Origin: Ilyonectria destructans
Lineage: Eukaryota; Ascomycota; Sordariomycetes; Hypocreales; Nectriaceae
Length of the DNA: 64,000 bases
Assembly: GCA_020740775.1 (NCBI GenBank)
Contig: JAHEWK010000010.1
Coordinates: 682,001-746,000 of the forward strand
Reading direction: 5' to 3'
The position numbers and the translations under genes are program-made. Shown here piece after piece: positions 1 to 8,517 of the stretch. The notes under the pieces are model-generated. The model did not search any database. It was not told the origin of the DNA and saw only the letters and a program-made list of their open reading frames with translations. Position 1 is the first letter of the stretch; every line of letters begins with the position of its first letter.

Positions 1-282
1 AAGTTCTCGGATGCGGGCCAAATGCGAAAATTCCACATCGACCTGCTGATAACCCACTGCTGCACGTTTGCCTGCATCATCGATAACTTTGAGGTGGACA
101 CACAGAACCTGCGAGACGACCTGAAGCTGGACCAGAAGACGATAAACCAGTACTTCCACGAGATTGGCGGTCGGGTGAAGCCGGTTGTCAACAGGGAACT
201 AAAGACGACGGTACAGCTGGCGCGACTGACGCTGCCTCTGAACTTCCCCAAGCAGAGGCACATCGCCCCTAAGCGACGGTAG
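1..282 (+). CDS. RPA49: RNA polymerase I subunit RPA49, C-terminal end (partial)
   Basis: The reading frame is open from base 1 and stops with TAG at 280-282, so this is the last 93 codons of a gene that starts left of the window. It carries the run DNFEVDTQNLRDDLKLD followed by INQYFHEIGGRV, which I recognise as the conserved C-terminal winged-helix end of the A49 subunit. In the family, A49 pairs with A34.5 as the TFIIF/TFIIE-like module of RNA polymerase I in the nucleolus, and this domain binds DNA and helps initiation and elongation. The basic end (KRR) is normal. The N-terminal dimerisation domain cannot be seen. Identification is by memory of the family, not by alignment, but the motif is distinctive. 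Confidence 0.85.
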   Translation, partial: KFSDAGQMRKFHIDLLITHCCTFACIIDNFEVDTQNLRDDLKLDQKTINQYFHEIGGRVKPVVNRELKTTVQLARLTLPLNFPKQRHIAPKRR

Positions 283-915
283 AAGTGTGTCGATGAGGAG
301 GCACAATACATTGCTCATTAGGGGGGACGCCCCTCTGAACAGTCGTATTCAGACCCGAGGCGTTAAAATACAATGAAAACGACTTTTAGTCGAATAGGAA
401 GGAGAGTTGCTGCACATAGAGAACTGCGTATGTCTTGATGGCATGGCTTCTGGGTTGGATCAATAGCTGATCACTTGCTGAGCGGGTTTATATGGGCTGG
501 GTTGACGGCTTAAGTTATCACTTATTACCAAATACATATCACAATGTTTTTGATAACTCGAGGAGAGACAATAATGCACCGATAATCCTTGGCATAATTC
601 TACTGATTCATTAGCGTGGCTGCGTTGCGTTTTGTGCCGGCTAGAATCAATCATAACGGACCCCGGATTGTGCAAGCCCCGCAACCGATCAGGCCGAAAC
701 CGAGGCAACTCGGGGCCGGAGTGTGGGGAACCATGTCACCACATCGGGGAGTAAGAGTCCCATCACCTAAATTGCCCTCGGTTACCCTGTACAAATAATA
801 ACACTACTTCTCACTCTCTCAATTCGCTTTTCTCATTTCATCTTGCTTCATACTCATAGATTTCCACTTGTATCCTCCTCAGTTTGAATATCAGAGTGTT
901 TGATCCGCCGCAACC
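283..915. other. intergenic: RPA49 3' end and promoter of the isomerase gene
   Basis: About 630 bases with only short, poorly composed open frames. The segment 800-900 is CT-rich, as expected for a fungal core promoter or 5' leader just ahead of the ATG at 916. No tRNA, repeat or conserved coding signal was seen. Confidence 0.6.
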
Positions 916-1876
916 ATGTCAGAGGACTCCGTTATCAATCTCGAATACCGCGGCCGAGTCGCCGTGCTCACCATCGACAATGACCGCAAGCTCAACTCGA
1001 TGGGGCTGACGCAATATTACGACCTCGCCCAGAAGATGCGCGAGATTGCGACCCACGATGAGGTTTTCATCACGGTTATCCTGGCCAAGGGCCGCTACTT
1101 TTCCGCGTACGTCCTTTCTTGCTTATTGCTTGTGTATCCATCGCCCCTTTGCCCCAAGGCATTGGGAGGTCGGGTTGGGAAGATGACTGCGCATATACAA
1201 ACCAGAAAAAGATATGAACTGGTCAACACTCGCTAACACATTCAATAGAGGTGCTGACGTTTCTCTCGCCGAAAACGCGCCAACAAGCGGCCCTGACATG
1301 CACAAGCACTGGCTCCAATCCTTCGCAGCCTTTAATCTCAACATCACCCACGCCTTCACCACACACCCCAAGATCCTCGTCGTCGGCCTCAATGGGCCCG
1401 TCATCGGCCTGACCGCTGCCCTCATTGCCTTCGCCGACTTCATCTACGCCGCGCCCCATACCTTCTTGCTCACACCGTTTTCCTCGCTGGGTCTTGTTGC
1501 CGAGGGCGGTGCCTCCCGCGCGCTGGTCACCCGTCTCGGCATCGCAAAGGCCAACGAGGCGCTAATCATGAGCCGCCGGCTGTCGGCGCAGGAGCTTGAG
1601 CGGTGCGGGTTTGTGAATGCCATCTTCGAGGTCGGCAAGGGCGAGGACGAGAAGTTCCGCGGGCTGGTGATGAAGGAAGTGGATGAGCGCCTCGGAGAAC
1701 ATCTGATCGGCGAGAGCCTGATCGAGATCAAGAAGCTGATCCGGAAGCCGGAGCTGGAAACAATCCACAACCAGAACGTGCATGAGGTCTTTGCCGGTCT
1801 GGAGCGGTTCATGAAGGGGGTACCGCAGGAGGAGTTTCGCAAGGTTGCGAGTGGTGCCAAGAGACATAAGCTGTGA
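916..1876 (+). CDS. peroxisomal Delta3,Delta2-enoyl-CoA isomerase / enoyl-CoA hydratase family
   Basis: Two exons, 916-1106 and 1249-1876, give 272 aa. The 142-nt intron has GTACGT and ends CAATAG; phase is kept (SA/GADV). It is a crotonase-fold protein: FSAGADV forms the first oxyanion-hole segment and NGPVIG the second. LVAEGGAS holds Glu149 at the position of the catalytic Glu in yeast Eci1. The C-terminus is HKL, a PTS1-type tripeptide of the yeast Eci1/Dci1 kind, so the product should act in the peroxisome, moving double bonds of unsaturated fatty acyl-CoAs during beta-oxidation. The length fits the Eci1 family (about 270-280 aa). Isomerase is preferred over hydratase because only the Eci1-like Glu is evident. 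It converges on COG1 with 183 bp between them. Confidence 0.85.
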
Positions 1877-2059
1877 GAAGTTGTAGACCAGAGAAGCGAT
1901 GTGCATCCGCAGGGAAACCAAGATAGACAAAGGGGCTTCATGTATGATTATGATACAAGATACAGAGCTCATTAGAGTAGCAAAGGAAGCGAGGCGAACC
2001 CCGTGCAATTCATTATCATCCCGCGTCGTTGACAGCACGCTATCTAATTTGTCTATCCC

Positions 2060-4471
2060 TTACGCGAGCAAGCCAAACAGCAGGCTGGTTCGCTGCCAAA
2101 AGTCGTTTGCCAACTTCGCGATGCGCTGACGCGCCGCAGCATCACCAAGCCCCGTCCGCTCGTACACCTTGTCCTCGAGGTCTTTGAATTCGTCGATAGC
2201 ACCGTCCTGAGTTGTGCCGATACATCGCCGCAGGAGGGCAACGTCAAAGAGCCATTGGGTAAAGAGGTCGTTTGTCTGCTTGGGCGTGAGGCTTGAGTCG
2301 GCTGAATCTTCTTTGGCGTCGACGTCATCTTCTTTGCTTTCGTCCTCGTCCTCGTCCTCGTCCTCTTCATCCTCCTTTTTAGCTTTACTGTCCTTGAGGA
2401 TGTCTACCTTCTGGGATACCTCTTTCGCCAAAGCCTCCATCCACTTCTCGCAGAGTTGCTTGCTCAGATGCTTCTTCAACACGGCCACAGCTGTCGACGA
2501 CCAAAGGTCAACACCCGTATCCGACATGGAAAGCGACAGCGCGCGCAGCAACTGGAAGATCTCGGGCGACGGCTGGTTGGGTACTGGGGGCTCACCCTCC
2601 CACAGCGGCCGGCCGATCACAACCCGGTAAGTTAGTCCACTGGTGACGAACTCATCGAGGGCAGTCGTTGATACGGATGTTGCGACCTTGCCATGTAACG
2701 AAGGCACCATGGTGAGGCCGAATGTCTTGACCGCCGGGCGCTGGGGGAGGCGGTTGCGGATGTCGCGGACCACGCGAAGGAAGTACATGGCGATGGTGCC
2801 GTTGCCAGGTGTGGATGACCGTTCGTCCCACAGCTTCTGGATCTGGTTCTCGAGGTCCTTGAACGACTTATCAAGGGTACTGTCCAGCTTCTCCTGCAGC
2901 ATCTGTGGATCATCCTTGCTCAGCAGTTGTTGTCGGGCCTCGATTGTCTCCTCATCCTCAATCTCATCATAGTCATTGTCCCAACGTTGTCGCCTCAGTG
3001 ATTCCACCACCTCCTTCACGTCGTCTATCACATGGTACCACGACTTGTAGCAGTTGGCGGCCTTAGACACGGCGTCGTTCCGGCCGTACAGTCGAGAGAT
3101 AACCTCTTCGACGAAAGGGGCCGCACCGCCTGCGAGAGCTTCCTCGTAGCCATCTTCGTCCCAGAGGCTCACATGCTCGTCGGTAATGCCGCCCTTCCAT
3201 CTTCCGAGAGTCCCTGAGATTTCGGAGCCAACCAGGCGGAGCTTGCTGACTTTGATATCCAGCACGGCGAGCATCCGAGCGTTGATAGCATCACGCAAGT
3301 CGTCTTGCATCTCGGACGGGTCGATGCCCTTCGCTTTGCCTCCGTCTCGGATCCAGAGTTGTAGGACGCTGGTGCGGAGTTCCATAATCAGCTTGAACTC
3401 CGACATCTGCTCCAGCGTCTTCTTTAGTCCCTCTAGCAAAATCTCGGACCCTGTCTCTGACCAGTCCATCAACATTTCCCTGGCTTGGGACCCGTTGAGG
3501 TCGTCGTGTCGGATATAAGGTGTAAAGTATTGGATCTCCTCGCCGCACCAGCGCTCGTAAACATCCAACCGTAGACCCTCGAGCTGCTTTAAGGCGGGGT
3601 CTGCGAATAGGGGGTGCTTCTTCAACCCGGCTAAGGCAAGCGAAAGCTTCCCTGGTACCAGAGCTTGAACGTCTAGCAGCGTTTTCGCGTAGAGCTTCAG
3701 GCTCTGGACCACATCATCTGTGCTCCTCTCACGCTCACTCTCCTCCACCTCAAATGCCAACGCTATTGTGTCCTTCCTGACCTTGAGAAGGTGTCGCAGT
3801 GCGTCCTTGGCCCCTGAGCTGGTCACCAGGCTGTAGGCGCATAGGGCCTTTAGAACATCGTCTCTTTCAGTCTCACTGCCTGCTCTCTCAAATATTTTGG
3901 CCACGTTTCTCAGCAACCTATGGCGCAGGCTGTTCAGCGTGACCTTCGCCGTTTCAATAGCACGGCGGCTGCCAGCATCTGTTGCATCCTCCGTCAGGTT
4001 GTTGATCAAGAGTCTACCCAGGGCCCATATCTTGGTTGACAACACCAGTCTGTCCCCCCTCTTCACTTCATCGCCTAGCCCACCCTTTCCTTTCAGTATT
4101 CGTCCTCCAATTAGCACGCAGGCATCGAGTAGCCTTAACCGCGCCGCAACGGCGGCATCTGCCTTGTTCTCCTTCGTGACGAATTTGGCCAGGCCTGACG
4201 CCTTGGCGCCGATCACGGCTCTCCCACAGCGACCGCCCATCTTGCCCAGCAACTCCTGGACGGCATCGTTGTCGCCGCGCATCTGAACGATGGTGTCGGC
4301 AGTGCCCAGGAGGTCGCGGTACGAGCTGCCGACCTGCGTCCGCAGCCGGGTCGACTTCTCCTCGATATGGACATGGAGGTTCTTGTGGATGGCGCGGATC
4401 TGGGGGAGGGTGTGGTTCGCAGAGAAGATCTGGGTGGACGAGGTGAGGGTGGACGGGTCGACGTTGGCCAT
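2060..4471 (-). CDS. COG1: conserved oligomeric Golgi complex subunit 1
   Basis: A single 803-aa exon from ATG at 4471. Near the N-terminus (residues about 20-70) it reads LPQIRAIHKNLHVHIEEKS and then SYRDLLGTADTIVQMR, the Vps51/EXO84/COG1 N-terminal signature of COG1. The rest is predominantly helical, as in tethering-complex rods, and an acidic stretch rich in D and E lies around residues 695-720. In the family, COG1 nucleates the lobe A-lobe B bridge of the COG complex, which tethers retrograde intra-Golgi vesicles; its loss causes glycosylation defects. The usual fungal length is about 750-850 aa, so the gene looks complete. The start is fixed by the conserved N-terminal region lying only about 20 residues in. 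No introns are needed. Confidence 0.9.
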   Translation of the reverse strand: MANVDPSTLTSSTQIFSANHTLPQIRAIHKNLHVHIEEKSTRLRTQVGSSYRDLLGTADTIVQMRGDNDAVQELLGKMGGRCGRAVIGAKASGLAKFVTKENKADAAVAARLRLLDACVLIGGRILKGKGGLGDEVKRGDRLVLSTKIWALGRLLINNLTEDATDAGSRRAIETAKVTLNSLRHRLLRNVAKIFERAGSETERDDVLKALCAYSLVTSSGAKDALRHLLKVRKDTIALAFEVEESERERSTDDVVQSLKLYAKTLLDVQALVPGKLSLALAGLKKHPLFADPALKQLEGLRLDVYERWCGEEIQYFTPYIRHDDLNGSQAREMLMDWSETGSEILLEGLKKTLEQMSEFKLIMELRTSVLQLWIRDGGKAKGIDPSEMQDDLRDAINARMLAVLDIKVSKLRLVGSEISGTLGRWKGGITDEHVSLWDEDGYEEALAGGAAPFVEEVISRLYGRNDAVSKAANCYKSWYHVIDDVKEVVESLRRQRWDNDYDEIEDEETIEARQQLLSKDDPQMLQEKLDSTLDKSFKDLENQIQKLWDERSSTPGNGTIAMYFLRVVRDIRNRLPQRPAVKTFGLTMVPSLHGKVATSVSTTALDEFVTSGLTYRVVIGRPLWEGEPPVPNQPSPEIFQLLRALSLSMSDTGVDLWSSTAVAVLKKHLSKQLCEKWMEALAKEVSQKVDILKDSKAKKEDEEDEDEDEDESKEDDVDAKEDSADSSLTPKQTNDLFTQWLFDVALLRRCIGTTQDGAIDEFKDLEDKVYERTGLGDAAARQRIAKLANDFWQRTSLLFGLLA

Positions 4472-4992
4472 TTTGGCGGCTGCTGCTCGGCTGGGAGCAG
4501 CAATGGTAGGTGAGGGTCGCGAAAGGGCTACCTGATCAGAGGCATCGAATGGAATGCAGGTGCGTCGAGTTGTGCAGAGCTGCTCGTGGTTTGGACATAC
4601 AAGTCAGTTGTAGTGGTGGTGTTTGGTTTGTCGGAGGTGAGCTCCAATGAAGCAACGTGGGATGTGGAGGTTTGGCGGGGCGTGCACGACCCCTGCCGCT
4701 CCCCCAACCGACAGCTGTTCGATGCAATTAGTTCGATGCCACGGACTGAACTGTCGACGGATCAAATGGGCAAATTATATCGAAAAAGGGAAGAAAGGAA
4801 AAGAAATGGAATACTGCAGTGATGGGCTAACATTCACTGCGGTAAATGATCAGAGTTAGTGGTCTCCTATGGTAAGGGAGGGAGTTCTGCAGGTCATTTC
4901 ACAGCACCTCGCATGGAAAATGAAGTGGCCCAGTCATGATCTCTTCAAGCGCAAAGGAAACGCCATTAAAAAATCCTTTAACGAATTCAAAT
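4472..4992. other. intergenic: COG1 upstream region and SAS10 3' region
   Basis: COG1 and SAS10 lie head to tail on the minus strand, so these 520 bases should hold the SAS10 terminator and the COG1 promoter. Small open frames here have no recognisable content. No repeat was seen. Confidence 0.6.
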
Positions 4993-6822
4993 CTATAGCC
5001 TTGTGCTTTTGATAACAGCAGTGTTGATACCCGAAAGCTCTCCCTGGTATCCTCCCTTGGGCTCGCCGCCCTGCCAGACGGGCTTCATGCTCTTCAGCTT
5101 CTTCTGCTTGGCCTCGTACTGCTTTCTCTTCTTCACTCTGGGGTTGCGGACATCTTTGCCTCTCTTTGGCGTTAAGCCCTTGTTCTTTTGGATGGCATAT
5201 GTGATCTTTCGCTTGCCGTCGTCGCCAATCACCTCGTTCTCCACCACTCGGTCCGCCTTGCTGGCAGCGGCGTACGCTGCGAATCGGGCCGCCTTTTCGT
5301 CCTTGCCCTTCTTTGACTTGTGTGCCACCAAGTCGTAGTACTCGTTTTCTTCGTCGCGGACAGCCTTTGCCGTGGTAGCATCCTCTTCGTCGCTGTTGTC
5401 GCCGAGGTCCACGCCAAGCTTGTTATCCTTTCCACGACGCTCGGCCTGTGCGTTGAGTCGGGCTTGACGATCCCTGAGACGCTCGCGATGAGGAATATCC
5501 ATATCACCTCCGGCATCGCGTCCGGCATCGGCTCGGCGGTTGGATTTCTGCACAATCTGCGAGGTGTAGAACTTGAGACTCTTCTTACGCGCGGCCTTGT
5601 CAGCTGCCGTTCGAGCGTCAAGCTCATCCTCTTCGCCAAAGTCAGAGTTGTCCTCGTTGTTCTCCACACGCGAGGCCTTCTTTTGCTTCTTAGACTTTTT
5701 GCCGGCAAGAGGTAGGTCGTAGAGATCTGCAACAGCTGCCTCTCCCGCCTTGACCCTCTCGAGGTTCTTTGCTCGCTTCTCGGCAGCAGCCATTTCTTGC
5801 TTCGACGTCTTCTTGCTCTTCTTGGGCTTCACAGGCGCCTGTGCTGAGGCAAGTTGAGCAAGTTCCTCCTCGTCAAGCTCCGACGACTGGTCCTCGTTGG
5901 TAGTCTTTGCTGACTTCGAGTTCTTGAGTTTCTGCCACGCCTCTCGACAACTCATGAGGGTCTGCATGACGTCGTGGTCTCGAAGCTCAGTCGGGTCAAG
6001 AGTCTTTTGCGCCTTGGAGCTATCTCTCGCAGGCGATGTCAAGATTGCGAAGTAGCTAGCAAGGGCAGCGACGTAGCAGCCGAGCACCCAGTACTTGATT
6101 GCCTCCAGTGACTTCCCTGACTTGCCCTGGGCGGCGTTCTTGACGTCAACTAGGACAGGCTGTAGGGTCTCAAACTCCTTGACGAGGTGATCGAATTCCG
6201 GGTATCGCGTCCGTAACAGTGTATAGCGCTCCTCGGGACCCATGTCATCGGTGACCTCAATATCCTTGAGAACCTCGGTGACAGTCTCCTCACCCTCTCC
6301 TGTTTCGGCGCCATCGGCGAGCCATTCGTCGCCGTCGAAGATGAAATCTTCTTCCGCCATCTTAGACAGCTTCTTTTGCTGAAGTCGCTTGGCCTCGACC
6401 TCCTCCTCCAAAGCGTCGGCCTCGGTCTCGATGTTGTCGGCATTGTAGTACTCGTTCTTGGAGGAGCCCCACCAGCCAGAGTCTCCTTCTGCCTCTTCTC
6501 CTTCTTGCTCTTCGTCTGATAGAGCACCCTTGGATGCGGATCCCTTCGACTTTTGCGGTCGTTCGTCGTCGTCTGAGTCCTCATCCTCGTAACCAAGGAC
6601 CTCCTCGTCGGACATTTCCATGTCTTCCTCGGCCTTTCTTCGACGCTTCGAGCCAGGCTCATCTTCGAGTAGAATTTGATCGCGGTCCATGAAGAATTCG
6701 TCCTCGGAGTCGGCGACGTCTTCGAAAGTAGTAATTGGTCCCAGTCGCGCGTCGGTTGTGTCGAGCTCCTTCGGGCCGCTGGCCTGGTCATTTCGGCCCG
6801 AGGCCTTTCTTTTCTTTGCCAT
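4993..6822 (-). CDS. SAS10: SAS10/UTP3, small-subunit processome protein
   Basis: A single exon; ATG at 6822 (MAKKRKASGRND) gives 609 aa. The frame stays open back to an ATG at 7026, but the nearer ATG starts a typical basic Sas10 N-terminus and is preferred. Visible regions are an acidic N-terminal third with many D/E runs, a Sas10/Utp3/C1D-type helical domain around residues 190-300 (RYTLLRTRYPEFDHLVKEF and what follows), and the basic C-terminal Sas10 domain. In the last, KRKITYAIQKNKGLTPKRGK, then DVRNPRVKKRKQYE and GGYQGELSGI are nearly invariant in the family. The protein acts in the nucleolus in U3-dependent early pre-18S rRNA processing; yeast SAS10 is essential and also affects silencing when overexpressed. 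It is tandem with COG1. Confidence 0.92.
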   Translation of the reverse strand: MAKKRKASGRNDQASGPKELDTTDARLGPITTFEDVADSEDEFFMDRDQILLEDEPGSKRRRKAEEDMEMSDEEVLGYEDEDSDDDERPQKSKGSASKGALSDEEQEGEEAEGDSGWWGSSKNEYYNADNIETEADALEEEVEAKRLQQKKLSKMAEEDFIFDGDEWLADGAETGEGEETVTEVLKDIEVTDDMGPEERYTLLRTRYPEFDHLVKEFETLQPVLVDVKNAAQGKSGKSLEAIKYWVLGCYVAALASYFAILTSPARDSSKAQKTLDPTELRDHDVMQTLMSCREAWQKLKNSKSAKTTNEDQSSELDEEELAQLASAQAPVKPKKSKKTSKQEMAAAEKRAKNLERVKAGEAAVADLYDLPLAGKKSKKQKKASRVENNEDNSDFGEEDELDARTAADKAARKKSLKFYTSQIVQKSNRRADAGRDAGGDMDIPHRERLRDRQARLNAQAERRGKDNKLGVDLGDNSDEEDATTAKAVRDEENEYYDLVAHKSKKGKDEKAARFAAYAAASKADRVVENEVIGDDGKRKITYAIQKNKGLTPKRGKDVRNPRVKKRKQYEAKQKKLKSMKPVWQGGEPKGGYQGELSGINTAVIKSTRL

Positions 6823-7852
6823 GATTATTGAATGGACAGAAGCGAAGAGAGAAGATGGACAACGGTTTATGGGAAGCGGCGGATTAATGTCGAAACGGGT
6901 TCGATTAGTTGCAGATGCTGATGTAGAGGCAGCGGCTTGGGACTTTTTTCGTCCTTGGTGGAGTCGACTTCTGAAAAATTCCCCGATAAGATAAGCACTT
7001 TTCCAGCCACACACCCTCCGCCACAAGCCCTCTCTGCCACAATTACTGCGTGCCTACCCAGTTACATCTCTCGCGGCAAGGCAAGACGCAATGCGCTCAG
7101 ATACGATCATTGATCTGCTGTACCTATGCATTGCGAGATTACTTCGTACGAGCACCGCCCGTCCTCGCCGTGTTATTCAGTTGCCTCACAAGCCACCTGC
7201 ATCTACCACCAATATTCCGACTGCGGAAGGCGCTCGTGCCGCTGACCACCCAGCAGCATCAGCACCCGACACGAACCCATGTGACGGCCCATGCCCGGAA
7301 TCCTAGCGCAGTGTGTCTCAGAATGAGCGACAAACGTCACGTCACAAGGTGCTGTGGCGATCTTGGCGACGCAGGCCATGTTGCCCGTGTCTGTGATTGT
7401 GTCCACAGATCGGCATCTGCCTATCGCCTGTGTATTTCGACCCAGCGTCCAAGCGAAGAGATGCGTGGCATGCCTCAATTGACCGAAGATATCGAGGCTT
7501 CAGCCGCTACCGGGCCTGACGTACGGATAGGTGACGTACTATGTAAGGAACCCTAGAAAGAACAAGGAAGTTAAGGTATCAACGGTGCCTTGCAGGCTCG
7601 TGGCCGCTGGACAGGGGACCGCCCCAAACGCCGAAAATCCTCCATGGATGGAGCTGCGAAATTGGGACACCGCCTTCAGTGGCACCCCCCGCTGCTCACT
7701 GGCAGTACGCTGCGCGCTGGTTCGCTCCAGCGACAGTTCAGGGTCCAACGGCGCGGGTCAAGCGCTAAATTATGGCACAAGCCAGTGCATGGCCCCAGCC
7801 ACGGTGGGCTGGACGATGATGAAATGCTCCCAAAGACTCGACTCCCCGAGAC
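6823..7852. other. intergenic: SAS10 upstream region
   Basis: About 1 kb without a recognisable gene. It should contain the SAS10 leader and promoter and the 3' flank of the weak gene at 7853. Open frames on both strands give mixed, low-complexity translations and I treat them as chance. Confidence 0.55.
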
Positions 7853-8379
7853 TTACAGATTCACCATCCTCCCTGCCTCGCCAGTTCCCCTCCCCTCGTC
7901 ATCGCATCTGTCGACCGCGTCGTCTTCAGATTCCTCAGCGTCTGCGCGTTCCGGGACCGCGGCATCGGGGAGCTGCACATCAAAGACGCCTGCTTGTGCC
8001 AAGACAGTGGCTTCGCCGAGTTGCACCCGAGAGTTGATTGCTAAGGTACGATACGATGAGCCAGCCCGAGGCTGCGGTTGCACTATCCAAGTACACTGAC
8101 ACAAAGTCAAGACACAGCACGCCACGGGCATAGACACGCGCCTCCTTAAGCGTCGATTCGATCCATCCCCCGCCATCCATCCGTCGTCTCCATAACGCAG
8201 CACAAGCCACTCTGGGGCTTTGTCATTCTCACCCACCCACAGCTCCTTGACGGTCACCTGCAGCGTGAAGTTGACGTCCCGGTTGAAAGGAGTGCGGAAG
8301 GTACTGGGGCACGACAGCAACAACACGCGCCATCTTCTCGTCTGCCTTGCCACCTTGCTTCATCACGCCTCGCGTCCAT
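7853..8379 (-). CDS. probable small unidentified protein, reading frame disturbed
   Basis: Two stretches on the minus strand look coding. One (about 8303-8160) reads DVNFTLQVTVKELWVGENDK and then APEWLVLRYGDDGW; the other (8040-7853) reads INSRVQLGEATVLAQAGVFD and ends with an acidic tail and TAA. A possible first exon is ATG at 8379 to 8354, joined across a 50-nt intron (8304-8353) in matching phase to the first stretch. A CTTAG acceptor precedes the second stretch at 8040. Between them the frame seems to slip at the C run 8167-8171 (G run on the coding strand), after which another frame (WIESTLKEARVYARG) looks coding. I do not recognise the family. It could be a real gene with an assembly indel, a decayed gene, or chance. 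The start would lie 139 bp from the divergent CLC start. Confidence 0.38.
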
Positions 8380-8517
8380 AATCCGTTATCTCTGCGTCCA
8401 CCTCGAAACTCGCCTCCCCCCGCCCAGCTCTCTCCCGACCCGTTCTCCGTCATCGTCCCTCGAACGAACTATTCAAACCGATCGTTATCTCCCATTGATC
8501 ACACGCCATCCTCCACG

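Noticed and set aside
2214..2630. Plus-strand Ser-rich open frame
   Set aside because: It lies inside COG1 on the other strand; the Ser run is the shadow of the acidic Glu/Asp repeat.
7531..8099. Overlapping plus-strand frames upstream of the CLC gene
   Set aside because: Two competing frames with Ser/Arg-rich composition; the opposite strand fits coding better.
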